Assembly (NCBI RefSeq): GCF_006228385.1
Contig: NZ_CP039852.1
Location: 2,496,001 to 2,560,000 of the forward strand
DNA length: 64,000 nucleotides
Source: Salinimonas iocasae
GTDB lineage: Bacteria; Pseudomonadota; Gammaproteobacteria; Enterobacterales; Alteromonadaceae
Reading direction: 5' to 3'
Part shown: one piece after another, positions 29,361-38,143 of the stretch
Layout: every line of letters begins with the position of its first letter
How positions within the stretch are numbered: the stretch's first letter is position 1
Notes under the pieces: generated by a model
The model's database searches: none
Told to the model about the DNA's origin: nothing
The model's input: the letters and a program-made list of their open reading frames with translations, nothing else
Position numbers and translations under genes: made by a program

Positions 29361-30056
29361 TTACGCGATACCCTGTTTCAGAGCGCTGTCTGAGCTGGTT
29401 TCACTGAGCTCACCAGCCAGCATTGTCAGCTGACGCTGACAATGCTGCGCCAGTTGCTCATCATGGGTAACCAGCACCAGCGTTGTTCCCAGGTCACGGT
29501 TCAGTTCAAATAACAGCTTTTCAATTTTTTCACTGTTGGCAGCATCAAGATTTCCGGTGGGCTCATCAGCAAACAGAATTTTAGGTTTACCGATGAACGC
29601 ACGTGCAATTGCCACCCGCTGTTGTTCACCGCCGGATAACTGGTTGGGGTAATGATTAGCGCGATGGCCGAGCCCCACCTGTTCTAGTATTGACTTAGCC
29701 TGCTCTCTCGCGTCATCAAAGCCGGCAATTTCAGCAGGTAGCATGACATTTTCAATCGCGGTAAGACTTTGTACCAACATGAAGCTTTGAAAGATAAAAC
29801 CTACTTTGGCGCCCCTTAACTGTGCGCGCTGCTCCTCATCCATTTCGTGCAACGGTTCATCATCCAGAAAGATTTGTCCGCCTGAGACCTGGTCCAGTCC
29901 TGCCAGCAATCCTAACAGCGTTGATTTACCGGAGCCTGACGCGCCGACAATAGCAACGGTCTGACCGGACTTGACTTCAAAGGAGATGGGTTTAAGAATC
30001 TCCAGTTCACCTTCGTTCGTACTAACTGTTTTGGTTAACTGGCTGGTTTTAATCAT
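29361..30056 (-). CDS. ybbA: ABC transporter ATP-binding protein, YbbA type
   Basis: A 231-residue MacB/LolD-class ATPase. Walker A is GASGSGKST, signature LSGGEQQRVAIARA, Walker B ILFADEPTGNLD, H-loop VTHD. I chose the ATG at 30056, which matches the usual N-terminus; the frame continues to a TTG at 30110 inside tesA. No ribosome binding site precedes any of the candidates. The distance to the divergent tesA start is only 18 bp. Confidence 0.92.
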   Translation of the reverse strand: MIKTSQLTKTVSTNEGELEILKPISFEVKSGQTVAIVGASGSGKSTLLGLLAGLDQVSGGQIFLDDEPLHEMDEEQRAQLRGAKVGFIFQSFMLVQSLTAIENVMLPAEIAGFDDAREQAKSILEQVGLGHRANHYPNQLSGGEQQRVAIARAFIGKPKILFADEPTGNLDAANSEKIEKLLFELNRDLGTTLVLVTHDEQLAQHCQRQLTMLAGELSETSSDSALKQGIA

Positions 30057-30074
30057 AAAGGAGTCACCACGGTC

Positions 30075-30737
30075 GTGTTCAAAATTCATCGTCGTTTTTC
30101 GGTCAGACAAGCCTTGCTTGTTCTATTTTTACCTCTGTTACTGCTGGCAGATCAATCCTTTGCACAATCACAGCAATCAGAAAAAGCCAACACCTCACTA
30201 TTGATTCTTGGTGATAGCTTAAGCGCCGCATACGGTCTTCAGACCCATAACGGCTGGGTCAGTTTGTTACAAAAACGCTGGGCGGACGAGGCGCTTCAGA
30301 TCGAGATAATAAATGCTGCGATAAGCGGCGATACCACCGACGGTGGATTATCGCGTCTGCCGGGTTTGCTTGAGCAACATTCTCCCTCCCATGTTCTGAT
30401 AGAGCTGGGCGGAAATGATGGTCTGCAAGGTCACTCTATCACCAAAATGAAGAAAAACCTCAATAAGATGATTGATTTGGCACAATCATCGGGTGCCATT
30501 GTATTTTTACAGGATATGGAAATACCGCCGAATTACGGTAAACGCTATACCAGTATGTTTGCGGATGCCTTTGACGATGTTGCGCAAAATCAGGATGTAC
30601 CGCTTATTCCTTTCTTTCTGGAGTCTGTAGCATTGGACCGTTCTCTCATGCAGCGCGATGGGATCCATCCTAACAAGGAAGCGCAGCCACTGATTGCTGA
30701 GTTCATGGACACAAAATTACGCCCGTTAGTAGAGTAA
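30075..30737 (+). CDS. tesA: Multifunctional acyl-CoA thioesterase I / lysophospholipase
   Basis: A 220-residue SGNH hydrolase exported to the periplasm: signal peptide to about residue 28 (SFAQS), then block I LILGDSLSAAYGL (catalytic Ser), the Gly of AISGDTTDGG, Asn of ELGGNDGL and the Asp-His dyad DGIHPN. TesA hydrolyses acyl-CoA, esters and lysophospholipids. The start is a GTG at 30075 with AAGGAG 11 bases upstream. The gene is divergent from ybbA-ybbP, as in E. coli. Confidence 0.93.
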   Translation: MFKIHRRFSVRQALLVLFLPLLLLADQSFAQSQQSEKANTSLLILGDSLSAAYGLQTHNGWVSLLQKRWADEALQIEIINAAISGDTTDGGLSRLPGLLEQHSPSHVLIELGGNDGLQGHSITKMKKNLNKMIDLAQSSGAIVFLQDMEIPPNYGKRYTSMFADAFDDVAQNQDVPLIPFFLESVALDRSLMQRDGIHPNKEAQPLIAEFMDTKLRPLVE

Positions 30738-30751
30738 TCAGCGTCATATAC

Positions 30752-30780
30752 AAAAAAGCCGGCTACATGCCGGCTTTTTT
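30752..30780. terminator. Bidirectional terminator between tesA and the amidohydrolase pair
   Basis: AAAAAAGCCGGC-TACAT-GCCGGCTTTTTT is symmetric, with an A run before and a T run after. It sits 15 bases from each of the two convergent stop codons and should serve both. Confidence 0.93.
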
Positions 30781-30794
30781 CTGGCTACAGACTT

Positions 30795-32075
30795 TTATGG
30801 CTGCACGTATTGTGACGTTTTGCCGTTCTGCCCGTAGAAGTTCTGATATCTGTCGCGAAGCTCAGTCTGGCGGGTATCCATATCGATAGGCTCACCCTTA
30901 ATAAAGACCTGTTCAGCATATTCAGTGACTTCCAACGGATCGCCACTCCATATCACAACATCTGCCTGCTTCCCGGCAGCCAGTGACCCAACCCGGTCAG
31001 ATACACCTAAAATACTTGCCGGATTGCTCGTCAGGCTGGCTATGCCTTCTTCATGAGATAAACCATTGGCCACCGCGTTACCCGCATGCTGTGTTGCCAG
31101 ACGGATGTTATGCGTTTCCATTCCAACAGCAACCTTAACGCCCGCTTTTGCCAGTCGCGCGGCATTTTCAATGCTTGCACCAATGGCTTCAAAACTATCC
31201 GGCAGGTTCATTTCAGGGTTCATGATTACCGGTATGCCGGCTTCGGCCAGCTGGTCGGCCACACGCCATGCCTCTGCGGCATCCATCAGGATAATCTTTA
31301 CTTCCGGATGACGCTTTTTAAATGCCAGGATCTGAAGAATGTCTGACTTTCGCTCGGCTTCCATCACCAACGGCATATCGCCGCTTAGAATACGCTGCAG
31401 CGCTTCAATATCTGCCCGCGTATTCAGCCCTTCCCACACGGTGTCTAAACCGGGTACTTCAGAAAGCCCACCGGCTTCATCAAATAGCTTTTCCAGTGTC
31501 ACCCATAGTGCAGCCCGTGAACCACCAGAATGTTCTGCACCATTTCCACCTACATCTAAGACGGTGAAGGCACGTGGTTTGATGATTGCTGCGTCTTCAC
31601 CCAGGGAAATAACGCTGCCCTGGCCCTGAAAAAGATAGTCGGTATAGGAAATAGTCGTCGCTGCTGAGGTCACGCCCTCTATGCGTGATACATCCAACAC
31701 TGTGGAGTCGGGATTAATTGCGTAGCTCACATCAAACGCTGCCCCGCTATGTGATACGCTGGCATCGCCCACTGATGCATCTACCACACCAGCCCAGGAT
31801 TCTACCTCAACCAATCCCAGCGAGGTCATGGCGCCTACCAGTCCCGGTGTAACGACTTTCCCGCTTGCATCATATTCACGGTAACCGTCTGGCACATTAC
31901 TATCGGTACTGATGCTTTCAATGGCGCCATCGCGAATCAGTAACGTGCCGTTTTCTACTATTCCCTGTTCTGTCTGGGTATATATCTTAGCGCCGGTGAT
32001 CGCAATATTCTGAGCCAGCGCACTGTTAGCCATACCTGCACTGGCAATGGCTGCTGCAATTAGTAATTTTCTCAC
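30795..32075 (-). CDS. Exported amidohydrolase-like protein lacking the HxH metal motif
   Basis: A 426-residue secreted amidohydrolase-superfamily protein (imidazolonepropionase-like). The signal peptide MRKLLIAAAIASAGMANSAL ends before AQN. Both ends of the composite beta-sandwich (PGLV and KQADVVIWSGDPL) are preserved. Where its upstream partner has DNHSHLG (H117, H119), this protein has GAMTSLG (residues 81-87), and the later active-site aspartate motif is replaced by METHN. It is therefore probably not a metal hydrolase by itself. It overlaps the partner gene by 4 bp, suggesting a heteromeric complex in the periplasm. Confidence 0.85.
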   Translation of the reverse strand: MRKLLIAAAIASAGMANSALAQNIAITGAKIYTQTEQGIVENGTLLIRDGAIESISTDSNVPDGYREYDASGKVVTPGLVGAMTSLGLVEVESWAGVVDASVGDASVSHSGAAFDVSYAINPDSTVLDVSRIEGVTSAATTISYTDYLFQGQGSVISLGEDAAIIKPRAFTVLDVGGNGAEHSGGSRAALWVTLEKLFDEAGGLSEVPGLDTVWEGLNTRADIEALQRILSGDMPLVMEAERKSDILQILAFKKRHPEVKIILMDAAEAWRVADQLAEAGIPVIMNPEMNLPDSFEAIGASIENAARLAKAGVKVAVGMETHNIRLATQHAGNAVANGLSHEEGIASLTSNPASILGVSDRVGSLAAGKQADVVIWSGDPLEVTEYAEQVFIKGEPIDMDTRQTELRDRYQNFYGQNGKTSQYVQP

Positions 32076-33499
32076 TGGTTTTCTCCCTGAGCTGCCTGAC
32101 CCACTTCAAAGTCACTTTGTGGTTGCATGCGCGGATCGTTCAAATCAAAAACCTGTCCGCCATCGATGTAGACCTTTTCAGCCTTTGTATAAGTAGAAAA
32201 CGGATTCCCCGTCCACAGTACAAGGTCTGCATTTTTGCCCGACTCGAGTGACCCGGTCTTATCAAAAATTCCCAGTGATTTTGCCGGGTTAGCTGTTAGC
32301 CAGACCCAGGCATCTGCCATAGAGATATCGATGCCGGCACGTTTACCATCTGACCACGCTTTTGCGGCTTCCTGGTTCAGGCGCTGAATGCCAATATCGC
32401 TATCAGAATGAACGATTGCACAGGCGCCGGCTTTATCTACCATGGGAATATTCTCACGAATACCATCATAGGCCTCCATCTTAAAGCCCCACCAGTCAGC
32501 CCACATTGAGGCGCAAACATTGTTCTGCTCAAGCTTGTCGGCGATTTTATAAGCCTCTACAGCATGGTGGAATGAGCTGATTTGATAATCAAATTCCTGC
32601 ATCATATCCATCATCGTGACCATCTCATCGGCACGATAACAATGCATGTGAACCAGAATGTCGCCATTTAACACACCGGCCATGGTTTCCAGGTCAAGGT
32701 CACGTTTTGGGGGCGTGGCCTTCTTACCTGATTCCATTTCAGATTCGTATTTTTCCCACTTACGCATATAGTCCTGGGCATCGGACCAGGCCTGACGATA
32801 ACCTCTCACATTACCCATTCGCGTCATCGGGCCACCTTTTTTACCGTATACGCGCTTGGGGTTTTCGCCACAGGCCATTTTCATACCATAGGGAGCTTCC
32901 GGAAACTTCATATCCTGCATAGTGCGGCTGGGCACGTTCTTTAACACCACGGAACGTCCGCCGAAGAGATTTGCAGAGCCCGGCAGGATTTGTAGTGTGG
33001 TGACACCTCCGGCTAAAGCACGCGCAAAACCAGCATCCTGCGGCCATACAGAATGCTCAGCCCAGACACCCGGCGTTACCGGTTTGGTCATCTCATTACC
33101 ATCAGACAACGAGCCAATAGCCGGCGACGGATAAACCCCAAGGTGACTGTGATTATCGATGATGCCGGGGGTGACCCACTTGCCTTTACCGTCAATAACA
33201 CGAGCATCATTGGGATAAGTGATGTCTTCGCCAACAGCCTGTATTTTACCTTCAGCGAAATACACCATGCCGTTATCAATTTTATTACCTACGCCATCAA
33301 TTACCGTAACATTGGTAATGACAGTCGGCTGGCCTTTTACCGGGGTATAAGTACTTGGGTAGGGATTTGTATCTATGCTGACCTTTTGAGTCGCCTGTTC
33401 GCTGTCTTTGCCCGAATTCTGGGTGGACTGACAACCGCTTAACAGCGCAGGAACCAAAAACGCCAGCGCTGCAGTTACGCTAGTGCGAGTATGAACCAT
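32072..33499 (-). CDS. Lipoprotein amidohydrolase (imidazolonepropionase-like)
   Basis: A 475-residue amidohydrolase with a lipoprotein signal, lipobox LLSGC with C23. The metal site looks complete: HxH at H117/H119 (DNHSHLG), His in LVHMHCYRADE and SFHHAVEAYK, and Asp in VHSDSD. It is probably anchored in the outer or inner membrane facing the periplasm and hydrolysing a cyclic amide or dipeptide; the substrate is unknown. It is the first gene of a two-gene operon with the degenerate paralogue. Confidence 0.9.
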   Translation of the reverse strand: MVHTRTSVTAALAFLVPALLSGCQSTQNSGKDSEQATQKVSIDTNPYPSTYTPVKGQPTVITNVTVIDGVGNKIDNGMVYFAEGKIQAVGEDITYPNDARVIDGKGKWVTPGIIDNHSHLGVYPSPAIGSLSDGNEMTKPVTPGVWAEHSVWPQDAGFARALAGGVTTLQILPGSANLFGGRSVVLKNVPSRTMQDMKFPEAPYGMKMACGENPKRVYGKKGGPMTRMGNVRGYRQAWSDAQDYMRKWEKYESEMESGKKATPPKRDLDLETMAGVLNGDILVHMHCYRADEMVTMMDMMQEFDYQISSFHHAVEAYKIADKLEQNNVCASMWADWWGFKMEAYDGIRENIPMVDKAGACAIVHSDSDIGIQRLNQEAAKAWSDGKRAGIDISMADAWVWLTANPAKSLGIFDKTGSLESGKNADLVLWTGNPFSTYTKAEKVYIDGGQVFDLNDPRMQPQSDFEVGQAAQGENQ

Positions 33500-33651
33500 G
33501 GTGTTTCCATCTTGTTGTATTAACAGGTATTGTTTGCCTGTCGATGTTGTTATAAGTCGATTAGGAAGTGATTAATAAATCACACCTTTATACTACGCTT
33601 ACGCTACTTCAGGTTCGACGGAAAACCAAATTTTTGAGACTAAATGCCGGA

Positions 33652-34590
33652 CTAATGCGAAGACTGACGACGCAGTACTGCCACAATGTCATCAGCATTT
33701 TGTAAACGCCGGATATCATTGAACAACTGCTCGGCCTGTGGATACTGGCGCTTTAGATAACCGCACCATTGCTTGATTCGATTTGGGTAATACCGCCCTT
33801 TATCACCGTAAATTTCATAACCTGAATACTGGATAAGCAAGCTGGTCAATGCTTCCCAGGACATAGGAGATGCATTGTATTTAATACAGTTTGCAAGATT
33901 AGGCATCGCAAGTGCGCCCCGCCCTATCATAATATTTTCGCAGTCTGATTGTTGCTGACACTGATAGGCCTCTTCTGCGCTCCAGATTTCGCCATTGGCG
34001 ATGACCGGAATAGTCGTATTGCTTTTAATTTTTGCAATCCAGTCCCAGTAAGCAGGCGGTTTATACCCTTCGGTTTTGGTCCGCGCATGAACGGTCAGTT
34101 CGTTTGCACCGGCAGCCTCGATAGCCTGGGCATTGTCAATCGCTTTAGATTTATCATCAAAACCCAGACGAATTTTTGCCGTTACCGGAAATTCGGAAGG
34201 AACCGCATCGCGAACTGCCTTAACAATGTCATACAGCGCCTGGGTTTCTTTTAGCAGCACCGCGCCACCACGGCTTTTATTGACCGTTTTAGCCGGACAA
34301 CCAAAATTTAAATCAATTCCCGGCGAGCCTAATTCTATAGCAGTAAGCGCATTTTCAGCCAGCCATTGTGGATGCTGACCCAGTAGCTGAACCCGGACAG
34401 GAACGCCAGATACAGTCTTGCCACCGTTTTCGAGTTCCGGACACAATCGCAAGAAGGTTTTTGTGGGTAATTTCTGATCCACAATCCGAACAAACTCTGT
34501 GACACACAGATCGAAACCGCCAACTTGTGTCAGCATCTCTCGCATCAGATGATCAACAACGCCCTCCATCGGAGCAAGTACTACTTTCAT
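33652..34590 (-). CDS. dusC: tRNA-dihydrouridine(16) synthase
   Basis: A 312-residue flavin-dependent Dus enzyme. N-terminal LAPMEGVVDHLMRE, the catalytic cysteine in NFGCPAKTVNKSRGG, FMN-binding TVHARTKTEGY and NGEIWSAEEA are visible. The wording is closest to DusC, which reduces U16 in the D-loop of tRNA. I chose the ATG at 34590 for family alignment; a GTG at 34605 is in frame. No clear ribosome binding site is visible. Confidence 0.92.
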   Translation of the reverse strand: MKVVLAPMEGVVDHLMREMLTQVGGFDLCVTEFVRIVDQKLPTKTFLRLCPELENGGKTVSGVPVRVQLLGQHPQWLAENALTAIELGSPGIDLNFGCPAKTVNKSRGGAVLLKETQALYDIVKAVRDAVPSEFPVTAKIRLGFDDKSKAIDNAQAIEAAGANELTVHARTKTEGYKPPAYWDWIAKIKSNTTIPVIANGEIWSAEEAYQCQQQSDCENIMIGRGALAMPNLANCIKYNASPMSWEALTSLLIQYSGYEIYGDKGRYYPNRIKQWCGYLKRQYPQAEQLFNDIRRLQNADDIVAVLRRQSSH

Positions 34591-34905
34591 ATCTGTCACT
34601 ATCACTATTGCAGCGGGGCGCGCAGTTTATCAAAGGCGCGGACTGACTCAAAGCAATAAGGCCACGCGCCACATCAATGCGTGTCAGAGGGTTCACTATA
34701 TGCGTGCCACAAACAAACATATACACCGAATTGCTGCGTTAGTAACGACTCGAAGTCATCGCGGCTGGGCGCCGTTTTGGATATGAGTTGCTGTTTGTTG
34801 TCTGCGAAAATAAGCGCGGTAAATTGGAACACAGATAAGGCCTCTAGAATAAGAAGCCTTAAATATACATTTAGACGTCTATACTTTCAAACGTCTGGAC
34901 GCATT
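34591..34905. other. Gene-free stretch
   Basis: Nothing supported. A 76-codon plus-strand frame (34681-34911) has no ribosome binding site and an unusual cysteine-rich composition. The stretch must hold the dusC promoter and perhaps the end of the M14 peptidase transcript. Confidence 0.5.
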
Positions 34906-35820
34906 TTATAAATTTGCCGCCATCAGGTAGTCAAGCGCGCCAGTAATAGCTGCAACCTGTGCCTGATTACACTGCTCAGGCGTAGCCTGCTCAGAGTCGG
35001 GGTAAACTTCAGTGGTTGTAACGAAGGTAGCATCGGTCATCCCGCCGCATAGGTGTAGTTTCTTTTTGTCATAGCAAATTACACCTTCTGACTGTACAGG
35101 TTCACCAATTAACCGCCCTTCGTCATCGGCAGGGGCAATGTGAGTCACTTTGCGAACAGATTCTATAACCGCCTTTTGGAAGTCCAGCTGAGGCGACTGA
35201 GTATTGGCAACGGTATAAAAACCGTCAGGTATGTTCCAGTTGGTGTTGGTGATACCGTCGCGTGCTGCCAACGCAGGCCGGAATTCGCTGTTATCTGTAT
35301 CGGTGGTCTCGTGAAGGTCAATGTGCATCAGGAATGATACATCCAGAGAATCCAGAAAATTTATTATCTGTGCTGATTCAGGGGCCGGACTGTCTTTGTA
35401 AAATGAGCGATTCGGATCCATCGCCATCGGGTTCCAGCGATTAATTGTCTCGTAACCCCACGGGCTTATACATGGGACAATGACAAAATTGAATCGTGAG
35501 GTATATCGCATTACGTCATTATTGATAAATCGCAATGCGCCCTGTACACCACTGGTTTCGTACCCGTGTACGCCACCTGTTACCAAGATGGTTGGTTTGG
35601 TCTGAGATACAGGTTCGCTGACCAGAGCATAAAGGGGGTATTTTTCTTCATCATAAGGAAGCGCTCCGTATTGAACAATAGAAAAACCGTCCAGGCTATC
35701 CGGTAACTTTTCCAGAACCTCTTCGCGATAGCTGCGCTGAATAGACTGCTGTTCTTTCCATTGCGCTTTTTCTTCATCTGACCAGGGCTGACCCGGTGTC
35801 CCGATGGGATATTCCTGCAT
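34906..35820 (-). CDS. M14-family zinc metallocarboxypeptidase
   Basis: A 304-residue M14 (carboxypeptidase A superfamily) protein without signal peptide. Zinc ligands His and Glu are in GGVHGYETSG (about 85), the third His in HIDLHETTD (about 168). A substrate-binding Asn-Arg motif MDPNRSF lies between. It resembles succinylglutamate desuccinylase/aspartoacylase-like or cytosolic M14 enzymes of marine bacteria; the substrate is not identified. It is a single gene divergent from the channel gene. Confidence 0.87.
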   Translation of the reverse strand: MQEYPIGTPGQPWSDEEKAQWKEQQSIQRSYREEVLEKLPDSLDGFSIVQYGALPYDEEKYPLYALVSEPVSQTKPTILVTGGVHGYETSGVQGALRFINNDVMRYTSRFNFVIVPCISPWGYETINRWNPMAMDPNRSFYKDSPAPESAQIINFLDSLDVSFLMHIDLHETTDTDNSEFRPALAARDGITNTNWNIPDGFYTVANTQSPQLDFQKAVIESVRKVTHIAPADDEGRLIGEPVQSEGVICYDKKKLHLCGGMTDATFVTTTEVYPDSEQATPEQCNQAQVAAITGALDYLMAANL

Positions 35821-36047
35821 AGATTATTTTCCGCCTTACATTAAAAGTGAACATGTTAACACAGACATTCCAGGTACAGTGTCTGCACGATGCAGATGCT
35901 TACGAAAGAGCGTTGTGATAGGTTGCCCCGTTACACATTTTGCATATTAACTTTTGGCAACATGCCATTACGCAAGCGATCTTTATTGCTAACCGATGCG
36001 AAAAGATAACTATTGGATAACGCTGACCGCACAAAAAGGAAAAATTG

Positions 36048-37115
36048 ATGCGTAAACTTTTACTTTGCCTGATGTTTGTAATTGGAAGCTGCACCGTTTC
36101 CGGTTCGCTACTGGCCCAGCAGGGCGAGATGGTTGTAGCAACGAAAGAAGCCCCACCATTTGTCATCAAAAATGATCAGGGAGAATTCGAGGGTATCAGT
36201 ATTGCTTTGTTTGAAGAGATAGCCAAAGCCCGCAACTTACAGTTTAAATATGCTGAAGCTGAGCTGTCAGACATGATAGACGGTCTTGAGTCAGGTAAAT
36301 ACGATGCTTCGATTGCCGCGCTTACCGTTAATGCAGACAGAGAGTCCAGAATAGATTTCACCCACCCCTATTATACTACAGGGTTGGCCATCGCCGTGCC
36401 TAAGGATGAAAGCCGATTGATGGCGGCGGTTTCCGGCTTCTTTTCCTGGAAATTTTTCGCTGCCCTGGGCGGACTGTGTTTATTGTTACTTGGTGTAGGT
36501 CTGATCGTATGGCTGGCAGAGCGTAAAGGTAATAAGGAGCAGTTTGGCGGTGGAACGGCTAAAGGTATTGGTGCAGGCTTCTGGTGGGCAGCGGTTACCA
36601 TGACAACCGTTGGCTACGGCGATAAGTCACCGGTAACACTGGGCGGGCGTATTGTAGGCTTTATCTGGATGTTCGCCGCAATAATCATCATAAGTAGCTT
36701 TACTGCCGCTATCGCTACGAGCCTGACTGTAAGCCAACTGCAAACCAAGGTTCAGGGTGTTGATGACCTGCCCGGGGTTAAAGTACTGACACTTGAAAAT
36801 TCAGCCAGCGCTGCGTTCTTAGAGAACCGCGACATTTCTTTTAAAACTGTTGCCAGCGTCAATGACGGCTTAGCGGCGCTGCAAAAAGGAAATGCCGACG
36901 CAATGGTATATGACAAACCTATTCTGTCGTACCGGATAAACCAGGGCTTTAGTGAAGAAGTCACAGTATTACCCGATGTTATTGACAGACAGGATTATTC
37001 CATTGGCTTACCTGAAGGAAGTCAGCGCCGTGAAGATTTCAATACATCTCTGTTGAGAATAATCAATAAGCCTGAATGGCAAGAAACAATAGACGACTAT
37101 TTGGGCGAGCGCTAA
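36048..37115 (+). CDS. Prokaryotic ionotropic glutamate-receptor-like potassium channel
   Basis: A 355-residue protein with the GluR0 architecture: signal peptide (to about 23), first half of an SBP_bac_3 amino-acid-binding domain (27-120, with DRESRIDFTHPYYTTG), TM1 (about 136-157), a re-entrant pore helix with the K+ filter TVGYGD (T187-D192), TM2 (about 200-222), and the second half of the binding domain (235-340, with LENSASAAFL and the Asp of MVYDKP). A ligand clamshell interrupted by an inverted KcsA-like pore defines these channels. It should gate K+ on binding an amino acid in the periplasm. ATG 36048 has AAGGA 8 bases upstream; a TTG lies one codon earlier. Confidence 0.92.
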   Translation: MRKLLLCLMFVIGSCTVSGSLLAQQGEMVVATKEAPPFVIKNDQGEFEGISIALFEEIAKARNLQFKYAEAELSDMIDGLESGKYDASIAALTVNADRESRIDFTHPYYTTGLAIAVPKDESRLMAAVSGFFSWKFFAALGGLCLLLLGVGLIVWLAERKGNKEQFGGGTAKGIGAGFWWAAVTMTTVGYGDKSPVTLGGRIVGFIWMFAAIIIISSFTAAIATSLTVSQLQTKVQGVDDLPGVKVLTLENSASAAFLENRDISFKTVASVNDGLAALQKGNADAMVYDKPILSYRINQGFSEEVTVLPDVIDRQDYSIGLPEGSQRREDFNTSLLRIINKPEWQETIDDYLGER

Positions 37116-37129
37116 CTCGCCCCTGACGG

Positions 37130-37426
37130 TTATCTTGAATTGACTGGACGGGCGTCGATCAGCGCTGATGTCCAGGTCAGGCAATCTTTAGTAAGCCGGT
37201 AGTTTAGCTGCCGGTGCGACGTTGTTTTAACAACATTAATGATACCCGGAGAAGTAATAGTGCACTCTATCAAAGAGTCGTCACTTAATCGTGCTAATAC
37301 CGAATTGTTTTTTTCCAGCTTTATTACTTCTTTAATATCCAGCTTTTGTTGATAACAAAAAACAGATAACCCATCCATTAAACCGCTGCCGGTGGTTTGC
37401 TCAGATAAATCCAAATTTAAGTTCAT
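37130..37426 (-). CDS. Hypothetical protein
   Basis: A 98-residue soluble protein (MNLNLDLSEQTTGSGLMDGL...) without signal or TM segment. The middle suggests beta structure (VLARLSDDSLIECTITSPGI). I recognise no family. A CAGG lies a few bases before the ATG. It is convergent with the channel gene, 14 bases from its stop. The amino-acid composition looks coding, and no larger frame competes here. Confidence 0.6.
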   Translation of the reverse strand: MNLNLDLSEQTTGSGLMDGLSVFCYQQKLDIKEVIKLEKNNSVLARLSDDSLIECTITSPGIINVVKTTSHRQLNYRLTKDCLTWTSALIDARPVNSR

Positions 37427-37737
37427 CGAACCTGCTCAATACTGCTCACAGATGCGAGTGTAACCGTTTTCATCCCGAAAACTATTGAACTTTAGTGCTA
37501 GGTAATTTTACGGATCCGTGATAGCACGGGGCTTACAAAGCAAAGTAACATTGGTTACTAATTTTTAATATAAAGTTACTTTTTTATTTCGCGTCAGTTG
37601 GGCACTATAAATACTTCCTGCACTTGAGCATCCAGACGTGCTGACGAATTTTCTGGCGTGTTCCCTCCTCGACGGTTAGCACCTTCGTACTAGTATTTAA
37701 AAGAGTAAGTTGAGTCTAAGAAGTGGATAACAAAGGT
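37427..37737. other. Gene-free AT-rich stretch
   Basis: No gene found. It contains AT-rich runs around 37556-37600, possibly the promoter area of the 98-residue gene, and ends where the first tRNA-tail/terminator unit begins. Confidence 0.5.
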
Positions 37738-37923
37738 CATCATCCCTAGAGAAGCACAAAAAAACCAGCCCGAAGGCTGGTTTTTTATATGGCATACCCT
37801 AGGAGATTATCAGGTGCTTCCTGCGCCTGCCCCTTCGGGCCGTCGCGCTCCCTACACGACAGTCGAACCTTGCTGATTTCCACTGCACAAAAGGCGTTGA
37901 GAACAACGGGTGAAAAAAAGAGC
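37738..37923 (-). repeat. Decayed tRNA-Glu-tail/terminator unit A
   Basis: A unit of about 186 bp, homologous along its length to unit B (37924-38129). Read on the minus strand it contains a variable hairpin-rich segment, a 19-base relic of the tRNA-Glu 3' end (37790-37808, three mismatches to the genuine gene) and a terminator (37758-37787). The gap between tRNA tail and terminator is 7 bases, nearly the same as after the real last tRNA-Glu (5 bases). It looks like a degraded tandem copy of the operon end. Confidence 0.7.
37758..37787 (-). terminator. Terminator of unit A
   Basis: AACCAGCC-CGAA-GGCTGGTT hairpin (37763-37782) with an A run upstream and a T run downstream on the plus strand. 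It can act in both directions, but its place after a minus-strand tRNA tail suggests a minus-strand origin. Confidence 0.85.
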
Positions 37924-38129
37924 CATCATCCCCAGAGATACACAAAAAAAACCAGCCCGGAGGCTGGTTTCTGTTTATGGCGTCCCCTAGGGGATTATCA
38001 GGTGGTTCCTGCACCTGACCCTTCGGGCCGTGCTAAAGCACGTTCTGCCGCGTTCCCTACGCGACAGTCGAACTTTGCTGATTTTCACTGCGCAGATGGC
38101 GTTGAGAACTACGGATCGAAAAGGAGTGC
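37924..38129 (-). repeat. Decayed tRNA-Glu-tail/terminator unit B
   Basis: The second unit, about 206 bp. Positions 37978-37996 are identical over 19 bases to the 3' end (with CCA) of tRNA-Glu at 38178-38196; homology stops where the T-loop should begin. Compared with unit A it has an extra CGTGCTAAAGCACG hairpin near 38028-38041. It could also be a small RNA made by read-through or from its own promoter. Confidence 0.7.
37944..37972 (-). terminator. Terminator of unit B
   Basis: AAACCAGCC-CGGA-GGCTGGTTT, with eight A before it on the plus strand, giving a U run on the minus-strand transcript. After the stem on the plus strand there is no T run, so it acts on minus-strand RNA. Confidence 0.85.
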
Positions 38130-38143
38130 TCTTCCTGGCGGGT

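Noticed and set aside
34681..34911. 76-codon plus-strand frame
   Set aside because: Cysteine-rich, no ribosome binding site, and it overlaps the end of the M14 peptidase gene.
37790..37996. tRNA 3'-tail copies as attachment sites of an integrated element
   Set aside because: Direct repeats of a tRNA end are the usual mark of att sites, but only about 190 bp lies between them and there is no integrase, so no element is present.
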